64,000 nucleotides of DNA. Origin: Cyprinodon diabolis. Its lineage: Eukaryota > Chordata > Actinopteri > Cyprinodontiformes > Cyprinodontidae. The stretch is taken from the NCBI GenBank assembly GCA_030533445.1, contig CM060076.1, forward strand, positions 10,470,001 through 10,534,000, written 5' to 3'. Positions 43,685 through 56,500 of the stretch are shown in pieces (the stretch's first letter is position 1; the number at the start of each line of letters is the position of its first letter). Under the pieces are notes generated by a model. The model did not search any database. It was not told the DNA's origin and was given only the letters and a program-made list of their open reading frames with translations. Position numbers and translations under genes: made by a program.

Positions 43685-43894
43685 AACTTTCAAAGCCTGC
43701 TAGCTACTATTTTGACATCTTTAAAAACTATGAAAAACAGGTTTTAATCTAAGGAAACCTAATTTAAAAAAAAACATATTCTTTTAAATAAGAAAATGTA
43801 ACAAATCAAGTAAAGTTTTGAAGGGTTTCGCTGAGGGTTAACTCACCTCATGGTGTCAAATGCACAATATCCTCTGCCAAACTCCTATTAATGA

Positions 43895-44110
43895 AATCAT
43901 CCAGTGGTTAGAACTGGGAGAAGGCTGCAACCACCCAGTTCAAACCCTAGAGACTGTCATGTTGGATCCCTGAACAGGACCCTTACTTGTCATAACATAC
44001 AACTGGGATGACAACGTTCACCTTCCTTATCCTATTTTTTTAAATAATTAATTTCAATAATTATTTTACCACTTGGAGGTGCTCACAGGCTTTGTGTAAA
44101 GCCTTAAACT
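43895..44110 (+). mobile_element. Putative tRNA-derived SINE fragment
   Basis: An A-box-like tggttagaactgg (43905-43917) and a B-box-like agttcaaaccc (43937-43947) suggest a tRNA-derived head, though they are only about 20 bases apart, closer than normal. The tail is not defined. Confidence 0.35.
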
Positions 44111-44274
44111 TTTAGCCCCAGATTGTAAGACTTAGACAACATGTTTCGTTTTGTACAGCTTTCATGACATTTTCATTTTCTTAAATTGCAGCAGTGATCA
44201 AATGTAAACATTGTGGGAGAAAAAACATGTTGCAAAGAAACGCATTGATATGGTAAGTTTGATGCAGAGTCTGT

Positions 44275-44545
44275 GACATGGGGAAGAAGCTTTTTCAGAA
44301 TTTGCTGGACCTGCATTGGATGCTGGGGAGCCTCTTCCCAGAAGGCAGCGGGTGTGAGGGGTCATTTATAATGTCGGGCTCGGGACACACAGCGCTGGGA
44401 TGAACTGTCTTTCATAAAGTGAAGAGGAGCCCCGATGATCTTCTCTGCAGTTCTCACTAACCTTCTCATTTTCTTTCAATCTGTGGCGCTGCAGCCCCTA
44501 CACCATACAGTGAGACAGCTGATCAGAAGAGATGGTAGTTTATAA
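44275..44545 (-). mobile_element. Rex1-type LINE 3' coding fragment
   Basis: Minus-strand translation gives RRLVRTAEKIIGAPL..., RCVSRA and a DPSHP/LPSGRR-like end, the conserved C-terminal stretch of Rex1/CR1-type LINE polymerases, with stops and frame changes. Probably the same class as the 29.1 kb fragment. Confidence 0.6.
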
Positions 44546-44549
44546 GGTT

Positions 44550-45638
44550 AAAATAATATCAGTCCTCTTCTCCTCTGCTCACTTAGCTTTAAATTAATGC
44601 AGCTCTTTCAGGTACCATGAGTCCATTTTCAGTTTCTCTGATTCATGGTCTATCAATTTAGGTGGAGAACCTATATTCTTGTATCAGTCTGCCATCGAAG
44701 CATATCTCCTTTTTTATTTTTAAAGATCCCCAGTACTGCAGGTTGTATGTATGTATGTATGTATGTTTGTCTCTTGCGGCAGCTTAGTCTTTCTTAACAC
44801 AATTTAACTAACTAAACTTGGGTGATAAAACAGAGAATATATGTAGCGATGAGTTAATATTTCCATATTCATGCTGTAAAATGATTCTAGAAGGCCTGTG
44901 TAGTTCTATTAGATTATAATAATGACTAATAATGTTATATGTTTCCACCTGCTCCTACTCCCGATGGATTATCTCCAAAAGAATTAAAGTCAGCTACCGA
45001 TGCAGAAGCAACTAATGATTCCATTTTGTGCAGATAAACTGGATGTATGTTTGTTTTATTGAAGTAATTTCTCTTTTATAAAGCAAATCCTCAACTTCAC
45101 GTTGACAAATAGAGCACTCAGGAATGTATATTAAATCAATCATTACTATATACTGTAGGTTCAAAGATAGGACGGATTTAACTCAGAAGCAGCTTTATTC
45201 ATGCCCTATCATCTCTCTCCCAAACAGCCCACCCTCCCAGTCTGTATCATTTCATACTGGATTCACAGGCTTCCGTCTTTACTGCTCAGGGATACTATTT
45301 ATTTAACCTTCTGCAGCCTTAAAGTCAACATTTATTTTCAGCCAGGAACATAAAACACATTCACATCTCACAGTGATCAGTCTGTCTGTATCGGCAGGAT
45401 GCTAAATATGAAAAGGAACTCTTTAGAGTCCAGTAAATTACAGTATATTAGGGTTGGCGGTTGGAGCAGTAAACTGAAAACCAATGAGTCAGCAGAATAG
45501 AAACAGATATTAAGTATTCACTGTAAAGCACCCCATTTCTTTAAAGGCATCCTGTAAATGTAAGCGTGGGAGTTTCAGTTGTGTCGTTGTTCTTTTCAAT
45601 TTAATGGAAAACATTAAAAAAGATGTAGATTTAAAAGA
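44550..45638. other. 1.1 kb spacer with (GTAT)n
   Basis: A tandem gtatgtatgtat tract at about 44744-44765 is the only defined feature. No gene recognised. Confidence 0.35.
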
Positions 45639-45643
45639 ATCTG

Positions 45644-46380
45644 TGTTGGGATCTGGAGTTCTGCCACCTGTCTCCAGCAGAGAGCACTGTGGGTCTCCTG
45701 GACTGGAGCCTCCAGCACACCTGGGGATCATCAGCCCATCAAGAGACCTCCTACATAAGCAGCAGCCAGACCTGACTTCTTCGCCGGAGTGTTGACCAGT
45801 TTTGGTTAGCGGAACCTGAGCCTCTGTTCTCCTGAAGAATCTCTGTCTGCTCTTGAGAGTTAACTTGATTCTAACCAGCCTTTGTCTTCTCTGTTCACAG
45901 GAAAAAGTCTGACTGAAGCCCTTAGCTCTGGAGGATTTAGCCAAGAAACCTGCCTGCCTGCCCTTGGAAGCCAAACCTGAAGATAATCAGTCTGGATCCT
46001 TCAGCCAGCTCACAAGGGAGAGCTGGAACATCAAATCAAGGTCTGAACACCTCTAGCCTGAAGCTAGACGCTGTCGCTGCTGCTGCTGCTGTGCTCTCTG
46101 CTGAATCTACTGACTCTGGACCCCACCGGTTCCCCCTCTCCAAAGATCTGTCTGAACATCATCAAGGTATAAATCTGAATCAACATCAAACAATTCATCA
46201 CCGCTGTCAGGCTAACCAAACAATCCATCTCTGCAGATACTCTGTGATTCCAGTCCCGAAACAGTACCTGAATCTGCCCTTTATTATTCTGTGTGTTCAC
46301 ATCATTCAATAAACTGAACTTTTATTTAAACTCCTGTGGTGTTCTGCATGTGGGTTAAGTCACTTAGAGCCATCATGACA
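45644..46380 (+). mobile_element. Solo LTR, 737 bp, TSD ATCTG
   Basis: Begins TGTTGGGATCTGGAG and ends CATCATGACA; flanked by atctg at 45639-45643 and atctg at 46381-46385. AATAAA lies at 46308-46313, close to the 3' end. It shares its first 15 bases, the phrase gcatgtgggtta and its end with the LTR at 52.9 kb, so the two are one family. A (ctg)n run lies at 46077-46092. The minus-strand 154-codon frame is incidental. Confidence 0.87.
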
Positions 46381-46385
46381 ATCTG

Positions 46386-47690
46386 TTTTACACATGATAG
46401 ACAAAATCAAAGGTTATTTTTCTTTTTTTTAATGTAAAAAGCAACAGAATTGGTTAAGTACACCAATTCTGGAGTTTGATACACTTTTATAATTTTAGCG
46501 ACTTATACTTTTGCTGCATTTTGACTACAGTTAGCTTTTTTATGAAGCAGGGTACTTTTCTCTGACAATTAATAACACCCTGATACGGTGCAGCTACAAA
46601 GGTAAGTTCAGGTTACGAGAGTAATTATTTTAAAATGACCTGGAACCTTTGAGGTGTAGCTTTATGGAGGAATAAGTCATAAAATTTTCATCTTGCCCCT
46701 CCCATAGTATGAACAGGGAACTGAGATCATAGCCACCTTTTGCTTAAACTCAAAAACAGTTACATATTGTTTGAAAGCGTGAGCGAGTTTACTTAAAATT
46801 TGCAGAGATACTGTCAATGATGAATGCTCCACTGGTCAGATCTGAGAAAGTCACAGCTTTCATCCATTTGAATAAAAGTGACCCTAAGACGGAGAAAAAT
46901 GCAATGCGAACAGGTGATTCAGTCCATGTAACAGCATGACCCAGCAATTTTGCTTTTCCACACAAAAGACAGGAAGGGAAAAAACAAAATGGGCTTTTAC
47001 CTCCCCTCTTTACACAGCAGGATACCTTTAAAAGTTATTTCAGACTGCATCTGTTATCAGTCTTATTCATGTGGCATCATGCAGCCTTGTACTACTGTAT
47101 GTTAAAGCAGGAACAAGATGTTGGTGTTAAGGGACGACTGTGAGAGGCGATGACTGAACAGTTGCTAATTTGTAAAACCTAAACATGAAAGCAATTCAGA
47201 AGGAAGGCTGGGAATGTTTAATTCAACATCTGGAGTCTATTCATGTGCTTCATATAGATGGTAATTACTACTGTGAAAGTAACGGTGAATAAGTTCTGTC
47301 ATGCAAAGCCAGACTGAACAGTTGTTTTTATTCTCACACTCAAAAGTGTTTTCGTATGAGTGGTTGTCCTGCACGCAGTTTCTCTCCAGGAGAGCTCTAT
47401 GTATTCTCCCTTATAAGTGGTGATGAAAAATTCAGAATGCACTGTTGAAAAGCAGGGAAAACTCTCACCTCTGTAAAGAGCTGTGAATAAATAGACATTA
47501 TTAGTTTATTTCTTCTTGGTTGAATTTGAAAAATTATTTTTCAGGAAGAGTGCTTAGAGCTCTGATTTTTATTTTATTTTTGTTGTTTCCAAGCTCCAGG
47601 CACCGCAGGTTTTATGGCCAACAAGTTTTCTAAGCCAAAACAAGGCTTTTTTTTTGGTCCAATCTATAAAGCCTCAAACTCAACGCTATT
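46386..47690. other. 1.3 kb spacer, nothing recognised
   Basis: AT-rich, with no frame or repeat boundary I can support. Confidence 0.3.
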
Positions 47691-47694
47691 CCTG

Positions 47695-47835
47695 ACATTT
47701 TAAATTTAAGAAACTTTGTGGATGGGAAAAAGTCTTTAAACTTGAAAACAAAGGCCAGTGGATTGTTTTTTTTTTTTTTTTACTTTTTTTGGAATGGCTA
47801 TGACCTGGATGACTGAGAATCTTCACCAGCAATTT
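47695..47835 (+). repeat. Single Penelope-type terminal-repeat fragment
   Basis: gatgggaaaaagtctttaaacttgaaaac, aaggccagtggatt, a T-run, then ggaatggctatgacctggatgactgagaatcttcaccagc match the terminal repeats at 24.2-24.35 kb and 38.9 kb. No associated coding sequence. Confidence 0.65.
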
Positions 47836-47839
47836 TTTT

Positions 47840-48835
47840 TCCTGATTTTCCAAAGGTTTTGTCCATTCGTTCATCCTTTCATGATTATAATTGGGTTCTC
47901 AGTAGCTTCCTAGCCCCAGGCTATTCCCTTTATGCAGGAATCCCTGTACTGTCAGTTAACTAAGACATAAAAGACACTAGTAATATTTATTTTTTTCCTT
48001 TGAAAGACACTTGGAATTATGAAAAATCAAATCAGTAAAGGTGATGCATTTTAAGAAATGACTACGTACAACTGTAGACAAGTGGCAGACAGTATATTAC
48101 AGTAGTCATATAGCCATGGCTACATATAGTAAACCCTCGTGACTGAAATGAAGAGTTATTAGTTTTACATTCTGTCATATACAATGCTATATTTAACACG
48201 AAAGACTTCAGGTCTTGATAAAATAAAGGGTTTTGCTGACACAGCTGTTTGGACAAAAGAAAGGGCCTATTCTCACTCTTCGGCACCACACTAACAATAT
48301 TATATAGCTGAGATCTGCATAAGGGCTATAGATATGGCACGCCATTTTATGGATGAGCCTGCTAAGGTTGAAACACAAATTCTTAAAAGTTATTTCCTGT
48401 AGGAGAGGGCGATAACACTAATTAGATGTTTTATTGTTTCCTGGGGAAATATCTCACCCTAAGATTTGCTTTAAATATGCATCAGATATATTAAATATTC
48501 TCAGCAAGCACTAAATTTGAAACATGTCACTATTACATTTTGCTGAGGTTAAACATAATGTTTAGAATAACCCTATTTTTGTACTTTATCTTTTCTGTCT
48601 GTCCTTTAGGTGCACCTATACTATGAAATGCACACTTCAAGGCTTTTGTTCTGACTTTGCAATGGTGAATCATGTTATCTGTGTTCCATTAATGAAGACC
48701 TTATAAGCTGTAACAATGCTTAGCTGTACGTTTGGACTGGACTGGATGACTAGTATAGTTACACAACTGATTTGACCTGTCCTGAAAAAATGAAAACTCT
48801 GAATTTGGACAATGGTAGAAATACTGGAGTCTCAT
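47840..48835. other. 1 kb spacer, nothing recognised
   Basis: AT-rich, no features. Confidence 0.3.
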
Positions 48836-48839
48836 GGGA

Positions 48840-49350
48840 TCACCGAGCAAGATGGTCGCATAGGAGGAGTGCTCCCATAGACCCAACACATTTACCCTTA
48901 AATTCGCTATTTTAGTGTGTTTCATTGTTGTATAGTTACTGCTCAAGTAACTTTGACCACTTATATGTTGTATAAATTCAGGTTTTGGTGAACAGCTAAG
49001 CAAAATTCGACCACACCGGCTAGCAAGCCAACAGCTTCTGGAGCAAGCAAGGGATAGGATGAAAGTGTGCTAGCTTCCATGCAGCTGTATTTGGACAAAG
49101 CTATGTAAGAAATGGGAAGAGTTGGGAAACTTCTGACGATCCTTCAAGCTGAAATTTCTGATATCAAAGAAACCAGCGTCAGACTTTATTCAGATGTGGA
49201 CAGGGTTATGCAGTGATTGAACGAAGCAGAGAGTTGCATATCTCAACTAGAGGACGAGAATTTTCAGCTACCCCAGAAAGCAAGTAAGAGCACTAAAAAC
49301 TGTGAGGAGTTGCATTATGCAGTAGAAGATGCAGCAAATCGAGATACATG
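48840..49350 (+). mobile_element. L1/Tx1-type LINE ORF1 relic (tentative)
   Basis: Plus-strand reading from about 49110 gives a degenerate coiled-coil-like series (LQAEISDIKET..., LNEAESCISQLEDEN, CEELHYAVEDAANRD), resembling the N-terminal coiled coil of L1/Tx1-type ORF1 proteins. Upstream, aagatggtcgca...ggagtgctcc may be its 5' untranslated region. In-frame stops are present and no reverse transcriptase follows, so the fragment is dead. Confidence 0.45.
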
Positions 49351-49354
49351 GCAA

Positions 49355-50765
49355 AAACCCATGTGTTGGTGCTGATATGTATTGGTGTGTTTTTGTTTTT
49401 TGAAAGTAATTTTTCTGTAATTGTATTATTATCATAAAAGCAAAATCAAATTAAAAAAATTATGACAAAAAAGGGTAGAATTACTAAGAATAGACCTCTC
49501 TGGTCAGGACAGCAACTCGTTCTGAAACACGGCCTTTGTGTGAATTTCATGTCAAGGAACATATTTAACCTATTTAAAAAACCTTTCTAAGGCTTTATTT
49601 GGCTGCTGTATATTAATAATATGCAGTACTGGAACAAACAACATCTCTTAGTGATTATAAAATAATTAATATTGGCACAAAGATATTATAATATCTTTTT
49701 GAAAAAAAAAAAAGCAAAAAAAGTGAAAAACAAAAAAGAAAATGAATGAAATCCTTTTGCATGTGTTGGGGTTTAAATCTATTTAGTCCTCCAGAATTTT
49801 TTGCATCTGTTTTATTTCTTCCAGTCCTGAATAACACCTATTTTCCTCCTCATCTAAAAAACAATACAATGAGAAGAGGGCCACATGAAGTTGAGGGCAC
49901 TATACCCTGAACTCTTTTCCTCTCATGTCTTCTTAATATAAACCAGCTGCATGTTCAAAGACGAGGACAAAGCGATCTGCCTGGGTGCATTCTTCAGGAA
50001 AGCCCTTACTTTACTATCAAACAACATCAGGAGGGTGAGTGGGTGTCATCACAACTGTCTCATCAACACTGGATCAGGCTAGAGCCTCTGGAAGACAAGG
50101 GGGAAGACAAGTCTTACTGCAAGAAACCACTGCAGTTAAAGTGATTCATGAGGCTGCTTAAAGAGATTTCAGAGTGAGTCATATCTCCTTGCCACATAGA
50201 CCTTTAAGGAAAGCATCATACTTGTTCCTAAAAAGGGAGTTAAAAGAGCAAAACACATAAAGCAGTTTTTGGGAATCTGTCTGGCACGGAGGAAAAAGAC
50301 TGAAGAAAAGAGGAGGGTGTATCCAACTAGGCAAAGGTGTGCAGCACATAAAGAGCCATTAGGGTTTAGAAAGAAATTTAGCAAATTTAATGTTGTTTTT
50401 GTGGCATTTGTAAAATAAAGTGGGCTGGCTAGGTTGCAGAAGCTTTATGTGAAGTTCTCATGAGCTTAGATTGCACTAAATTAAATAGACCACAAAGTGA
50501 AGACCTCATGAAGAGAAAAGCACCTCACAACTTAACACAAATTAGGATAAAAAGGTTTATACTCTAAAGCTTAAAACTTCGGGGCAGCTGATTTTACCTT
50601 CATGAAGCCTGTAACGACACCATTTTCATCTTTTACTGATCTAATAGAAAGTAATATAAGGTAAAACAGTGGGTGGCCATTTAACTTAAAATTGAAAGTA
50701 GTTTTTAACCACTAAAACAATTTAAAGCATTAATCTCTACAATAATTATTTGATTTCAACTGTCG
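49355..50765. other. 1.4 kb spacer, nothing recognised
   Basis: AT-rich with A-runs near 49700. The part from 49920 to 50150 is less AT-rich but shows no domain or repeat I can name. Confidence 0.3.
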
Positions 50766-50769
50766 CTCG

Positions 50770-51378
50770 CAGAGGTGTCAAAGTGTTTATGTTTATTACT
50801 CAAGTAGAAGTATACATCCTACTATATTATACACTTTTGTACAATTTAGAGTATCAACTTAAGATTTTTACAAAATTAAAAGTGTAAAAGTACCATTTTT
50901 AAAACGACTTAAAGCATAAAAGTAAAATTAAGGCAGTAAAAAATTGTTAAGGACAAAAACATTGAGCATACTGCACCGCCCTTTTAAAGAACAGTTTTTT
51001 ACAATTCTGAATTATAACTTCCCTACTTATTTTTCTTAGTTTCATAACTAATGACAACAGTTTGCACCATCTTGTAAAACTATTTTGGTATGTGGCGAAA
51101 AAACAAGTTGTTGCAGTGCAAGGTCCACTAAAAAAGAAATTAATTAACTGGATCAAACAAGTTATTTTCATGGTTTTTATTATTTTTTTAATACCAATGC
51201 TTCCACTAAATTAAGAAAACAACCATTGTGTCTTTTTTTATGTAAGGAGTAGAAAGTAGATATAATCGTAAAAAAACTAGTAGAAGTAAAAAGTTTTACT
51301 CCAGTAAAGTATAGCTAGCCAAAATTTCTACTTATTTAAGGTAATGAAATACTTGTACTTTGTTTCTGAAAACCTCTG
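50770..51378. mobile_element. hAT-like MITE, relative of the 1.2 kb copy
   Basis: The left end CAGAGGTGTCAAAGTG and the right end, reverse-complemented CAGAGGTTTTCAGAAAC, with ttactcaagtagaag and acttgtac words near the ends, match the 1172-1924 element in type. No target duplication is preserved. Confidence 0.5.
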
Positions 51379-51379
51379 A

Positions 51380-52905
51380 CCTCTAGGCATCGAAACATGA
51401 TTCTCATGAGAACTACAGGGAAATTTCCTTTTACAGATTTTAAAAGAAATCAGATCATATTCTTCCTGAATGTTTATTTATTTATTTATTTTTTAAATCA
51501 TTTTTATCCTTTAGCCTTTGCTACTAAGAAGATACCAACCATTATTACTTACACAATAAATTGTGCAGTTGGCTGTTATTTTCCTTTTCTCTTTAGAGAA
51601 AAAAGCTTCAAGTCACATTCAGTCTGAAGGCTTATAAAAGTTGAAATGCCTACAGCTGTTCTGTGTATCTCAAGAGAGCGCTCCATTATGACACTGGAAG
51701 CATGGGAGTGTGTTGGACAAACATTTTCTTTATAATTTTTTGAAATTTTTAGAGTTCTAGTTCTATGTCTAGATAATAATGGATTTTCCATAAATCATAG
51801 GATATTGTGGTGACCAATGGATGGATGGATGGATGGACGGACGGACGGGCAAATAATTGGCAAAAAGAAGCATGGATACATCTTCCAGGTAATAGAATAG
51901 GCCTTCTACGTCATCAACGACTCTTGACTTTCAAATGAGCAGGAAAAAAAATATCCAAGTCAGTACACAACAAACCTCCTCTCAGGTCCTCTATTTTGTT
52001 AGCTGACCATACTTTGATTGAATAAACCTTAAGGTTTGCTAAATATGCTCTGTACGGACTGTAGATCTCTAGATTTCAGAGGCAAACAGGTTAGCTGATC
52101 GCTTAGACTAGAAAGGATTCATTTTATGTATGCTAGACTGGTGGTAGACAATGGTAGATTCTTATTCACAGACTTTCTAACAAAATGCTACGGTTAGGGA
52201 AGTCATTCATTTGGTTATTTCTTCCATTCAGTGTGATGATAAATCATGGGGTGAGCTCTTCAAAGTAATTCATTAAAGCACCATTCTAGGAAATCAGTGA
52301 ATATATTAGGATAAATGTCTGATCTGGGTTCAATGATTTGCACATTAAAATGAAATAAACATAATGAAGATAATTATCTAAGCTTCATAATCAGGCCTTG
52401 ATAGATTTATTTTGGATTTGGCAGGCTGCTAAATGTCTTTCATGTATTTGCACAGATATTGATTTTAATGCCAATTTTAATCACTTGACTCACTGTGTGC
52501 TTAAGGTAATTGATCTGTGGGCAAAGATGGAAAACAAAACCAACAGTGAAATCATTTCCCAGGCTGGTGATAAAGTTGAGGTAGAACCAAGTACCTGGTG
52601 CTAAATGGACAAAGCTGTGTTAGACATATTACCATGAAAATAGCTCCCAACTTTTTTTTATGTTTTTTTTTTAATCCTCTTTAAGAAATGTTATGCCCTG
52701 CAGAGCAGGAACAGTGGCACAATGGGTGAACACTGTATATTTTCATTCTTGGTTAATCTTTATTATAGGTGTACTTTTAGTCCTAGTCTCATTAGAAAAA
52801 AATTTGACCTGGGTGCATTCTGTAAAATGAACCCCTTGTTCTGATTTACCCTTGAACTAAAGTAAAATGCATTGAGCTTCCTATTACGAGAAATAGCTTT
52901 TATTA
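51380..52905. other. 1.5 kb spacer with GGAT/GGAC simple repeat
   Basis: A (ggat)n-(ggac)n tract at about 51816-51848 is the only defined feature. Confidence 0.35.
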
Positions 52906-52910
52906 AATTC

Positions 52911-53535
52911 TGTTGGGATCTGGAGGCTTGTCCACTTTCTCCACCAGAGGGCGCCTGAGATCTTCCTCCTGAGGGCATGAGCTTACTCCTACACACCTGT
53001 TTCCTGTCTGCTCATCAGGAGACCTATTTAAGGAGGAGGAGGCTGACACTTCCCTGCCAGAGTGTTTGCCAGTAATGGTAGAGTAAACCTGAGCCAGCCT
53101 GCCTGATCTGAACCCTGATTTACTGAACCTGTCTGATCCCGTTTCTCTCTGCCTCACAGATCCTGACTTTTCTGGAAACCTGAAATCCTGGAGATAGAAA
53201 TCTCTGCCTGGAATCTGCCTGCCTGCACTCAGTCTCTGCCTCTGCCCTCAGCCCTCTGCCTGCCGACTAGCCTCTGGACTCACAAGGTTTCCCCCCTGCT
53301 GATCAGAATCCTCTCTGAGCAGGTATTTATTCCCATCATCTGTAAACTACAAGTTTCCTGGATCAACTCTAACTGCTCTGTCCTCCTCAGTGGCTTCCCT
53401 CCCGTGACCAGTCAGAAGAACCCAGAACCTGAGCTCCGTTTAACTTGTAAACTTTGTAAATAAATCATTTAAACTTTTCCCTGTTTCAAGAGTGGTTTCT
53501 GCATGTGGGTTAGACGCCTTGAACCCAACATGACA
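52911..53535 (+). mobile_element. Solo LTR, 625 bp, TSD AATTC
   Basis: Begins TGTTGGGATCTGGAGGC and ends CCCAACATGACA; flanked by aattc at 52906-52910 and aattc at 53536-53540. A TATA-like ctatttaagg lies near 53023 and AATAAA at 53459-53464. It is closely related to the LTR at 45.6 kb (same start, same gcatgtgggtta and atgaca end) and shares gccagagtgtttgccagt with the LTR at 37.8 kb. Confidence 0.88.
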
Positions 53536-53540
53536 AATTC

Positions 53541-56500
53541 AAACCAAAAGTATAAAACCATTTTCATTTAAAGTCCAGTAAAAAACACTGATGCATAAAT
53601 TATTCTGCTTAATAACCTCCCGATGCCCCCAAATCATTTCCAATTGCAGATTATAGGCAATCTGAGAGCATAGTGAGTATTAACTTACTCAGAAGCTAGG
53701 GAAGTGACATACAAACCGCTTTAAGGAACGTGTAAAAAATCTTTGCATTATGCTTCTATTAGCACTCGGCCAGTGGTGCCAAAATGCAGCCATGCTTCTT
53801 CTTGTTCTATCACACTTTCCTTGTTCTTGTTCTATCACATTTTTTTAAAGGGTCAGGAATTAGGGAAAAACAGGACTTCCCTTTACATACAGGCAGTGTC
53901 TTTTTGCAACCATATGCATGGCTCTTTTGCATGTTTAGATCTATCGCCTTGCATCATTTATTGCATGTCCGTATTCCAGGATCTGGTGCAGCTGGTGTGT
54001 CATGATTTTGAGTATTCTTGTGTGATCTGAGTTACAGTGTGCAATTTTTTAGTTTTGGTTAACCCCCACTGGAGTGACTAGCAAGCATTTAATTTTGAGT
54101 GAAACAAAGTATTTTTTGGGGGGGGGATATCTACTGTAAATAAAGGAGAGATTTGAAATCTTTGCACACATCTGGAATATAAACTTCTTCTATATTTATA
54201 AAGTTTTTACAGTATGTAAGTTTTGTTTGAAACTGTAATTATCATAAGAATTAACATTTAATAATTAAAAAAAATCCTGATAAGGTGTATTTCATTCAGC
54301 TTTTGCTAATGCACATTTTGAAGTATCGCATCAGGTAAGCCTGCTGGGAACAGCAATATTTAAAAAAAACTCCCTCAAATTCACAAAACAGTTTTCACAC
54401 CTGCCGGAGATGCATGGTTTTTGCAAGCAAGGGTTAATGTGCAGAACAGGAGATGGAAACAGTTTTTTTGATTCATGACTGATCAGCTGTTTCTGCTGTC
54501 AGCATCTTCCTGGATCTTCTTATGTGCATACAGATGGCATGAGGCAACATCTCCATTGCTAGCTGACATTTTGATTTAAAAACAACTTGCCACATTCATT
54601 AAACCTTTCCTCAATTACAGATCTGTGCTTAGGAGATTGATGCCTCTATTTCCTGTTTAGTACAGCCATGCATGAGGATGAACTGCATCTCACTTTATGG
54701 TGGTTGGTTGATTCACTTCAAACCAAATGGAAACAACACAAATATGTATTTCCTTTTTTCCAACTTTCGAAAGTTTGCTTTAAAATTTGCAAATCAATAG
54801 GATTGAAATACTGCAATAGACACCCCTGTTTCTCAAAATATTTTTTTACCAAAATGTGTGCTTTTAGTACCTCAGTTTTACGAAGCAGTCCCAAAATATC
54901 AGTGTTTTTTTTGTTTGTTTTTTTTATTTAGAAAATGCACTTGACTTAACCCTTTTTATTCAGCTGTTTTGAGTTCTGTGTCTCCTGGGAGAAGTAACTG
55001 ACGGAGAGTTAGTATTGCCATCTAATTAAATGACTCTCTTTTTATTTTCCAAGGTACTCCCTTTTTTTTCTCCTTCTTGTCCTCTGAACCTCCAACAGTA
55101 GATAGAAACATATCAGTCTTGATCTACCCAAAGATCCTTCTTCATAAAAAGGAGTGGTTCCTCTCCCCTGTCCCTACATCCTTGCTTATAAGGATGAATA
55201 AATGCAAAGGTCAATAATTTGGAGGAAATGGTTAAGCTTCCATAGAGGATTTTTTTTATTGGTTATTGAATAATCTACTTAATTTTTATTACTATGTTTT
55301 AGAATGTAGATCCAGTTGGAATGTGTGTAATTTAAATGGGACTATATTATTGAAGAGCAATGTAATGAAGTTATTCTAAATGTAATCTGCACTTTATATA
55401 ACATTCTATACAACCTGATATAAAATTGAATAGCTAGCTTTGTAAATTTTCTTTAAAAAATTTGTTATAAGTTGTTTTCATTTATAACAAATTTATAGCA
55501 AGGATCTTATACCTTTTTAAAAAATGAAAAAGCTGTCACATAAAACATTATTAACCAAAACAGAGATTTTATAGTAATTGCATTCCAATCTAGGTGGATT
55601 ATTCTTATATCTTATCCCAAAAAACAGGTAAAATATGCTTAATATATCCATCAGCTATACAAATTTCAGTTGAGATGCTAGGTTTAATAAACCATTTGAG
55701 ATTCTTGTATAAACTGCACCCCAGTAAATAAAATAAAATTATGCTACTTAGAACTTTTTGGAACAAACAAGTGAGCAGATCCTCGCCAAAAAAACATTCT
55801 TAGCTGAGCGACCTTCATGGGAAAATACACAGCTCATTTGTGACAACAGAAACCAGCCCTTATATAGACAGAGGGTTTTTGATATATTTAGCTTGTATTG
55901 TGTACAGTCATTGTTATCAAACCAAGAAGCCACTCCAACTCAGATAAGGATGTCATTTATGCTACAGAAGCACATTGTGGTCTTCCTCCACATAGATTTG
56001 CTGTCTCATGTTGATATTGCCTATCTTAATAGAAAATACTGTATCAGATACCCTAGTTTCTCTGACTATGACAACTAACTTCCTCATCAAAGTGTTATCA
56101 CAACTGTTGAATAAAAACTCAAAACTGTGAGCTGCAAATGACCCATTGTGTAGCCCAGAAAAAGCAAGCACCTATTTTAATGTTGGTTTGTAACAATGTG
56201 GAGTCATTACTATTCCATTGTGGTTTCCAAGAAATAATTAGCCATGACTTTTGTTTTGCTTAGTTGGAGCCCTCGTTCAGACAAAAATATCATACTAAAT
56301 TTAGAACTCATTTAACCTTTTCAGCAAAGTCATTTTTATTTAATTCACCAAGCACACCCAAAATATGTTGGAAAAAAATCCAATCTAAGAACTGTTATTG
56401 AGCAGAAATTCCAGACAACAAAGCATTTGAACACTAGTTAAAAATGTGAATTTGTTTTGATTCATGGTAGAAAATCTTTTTAAATAATTTTGCTAAAAGA

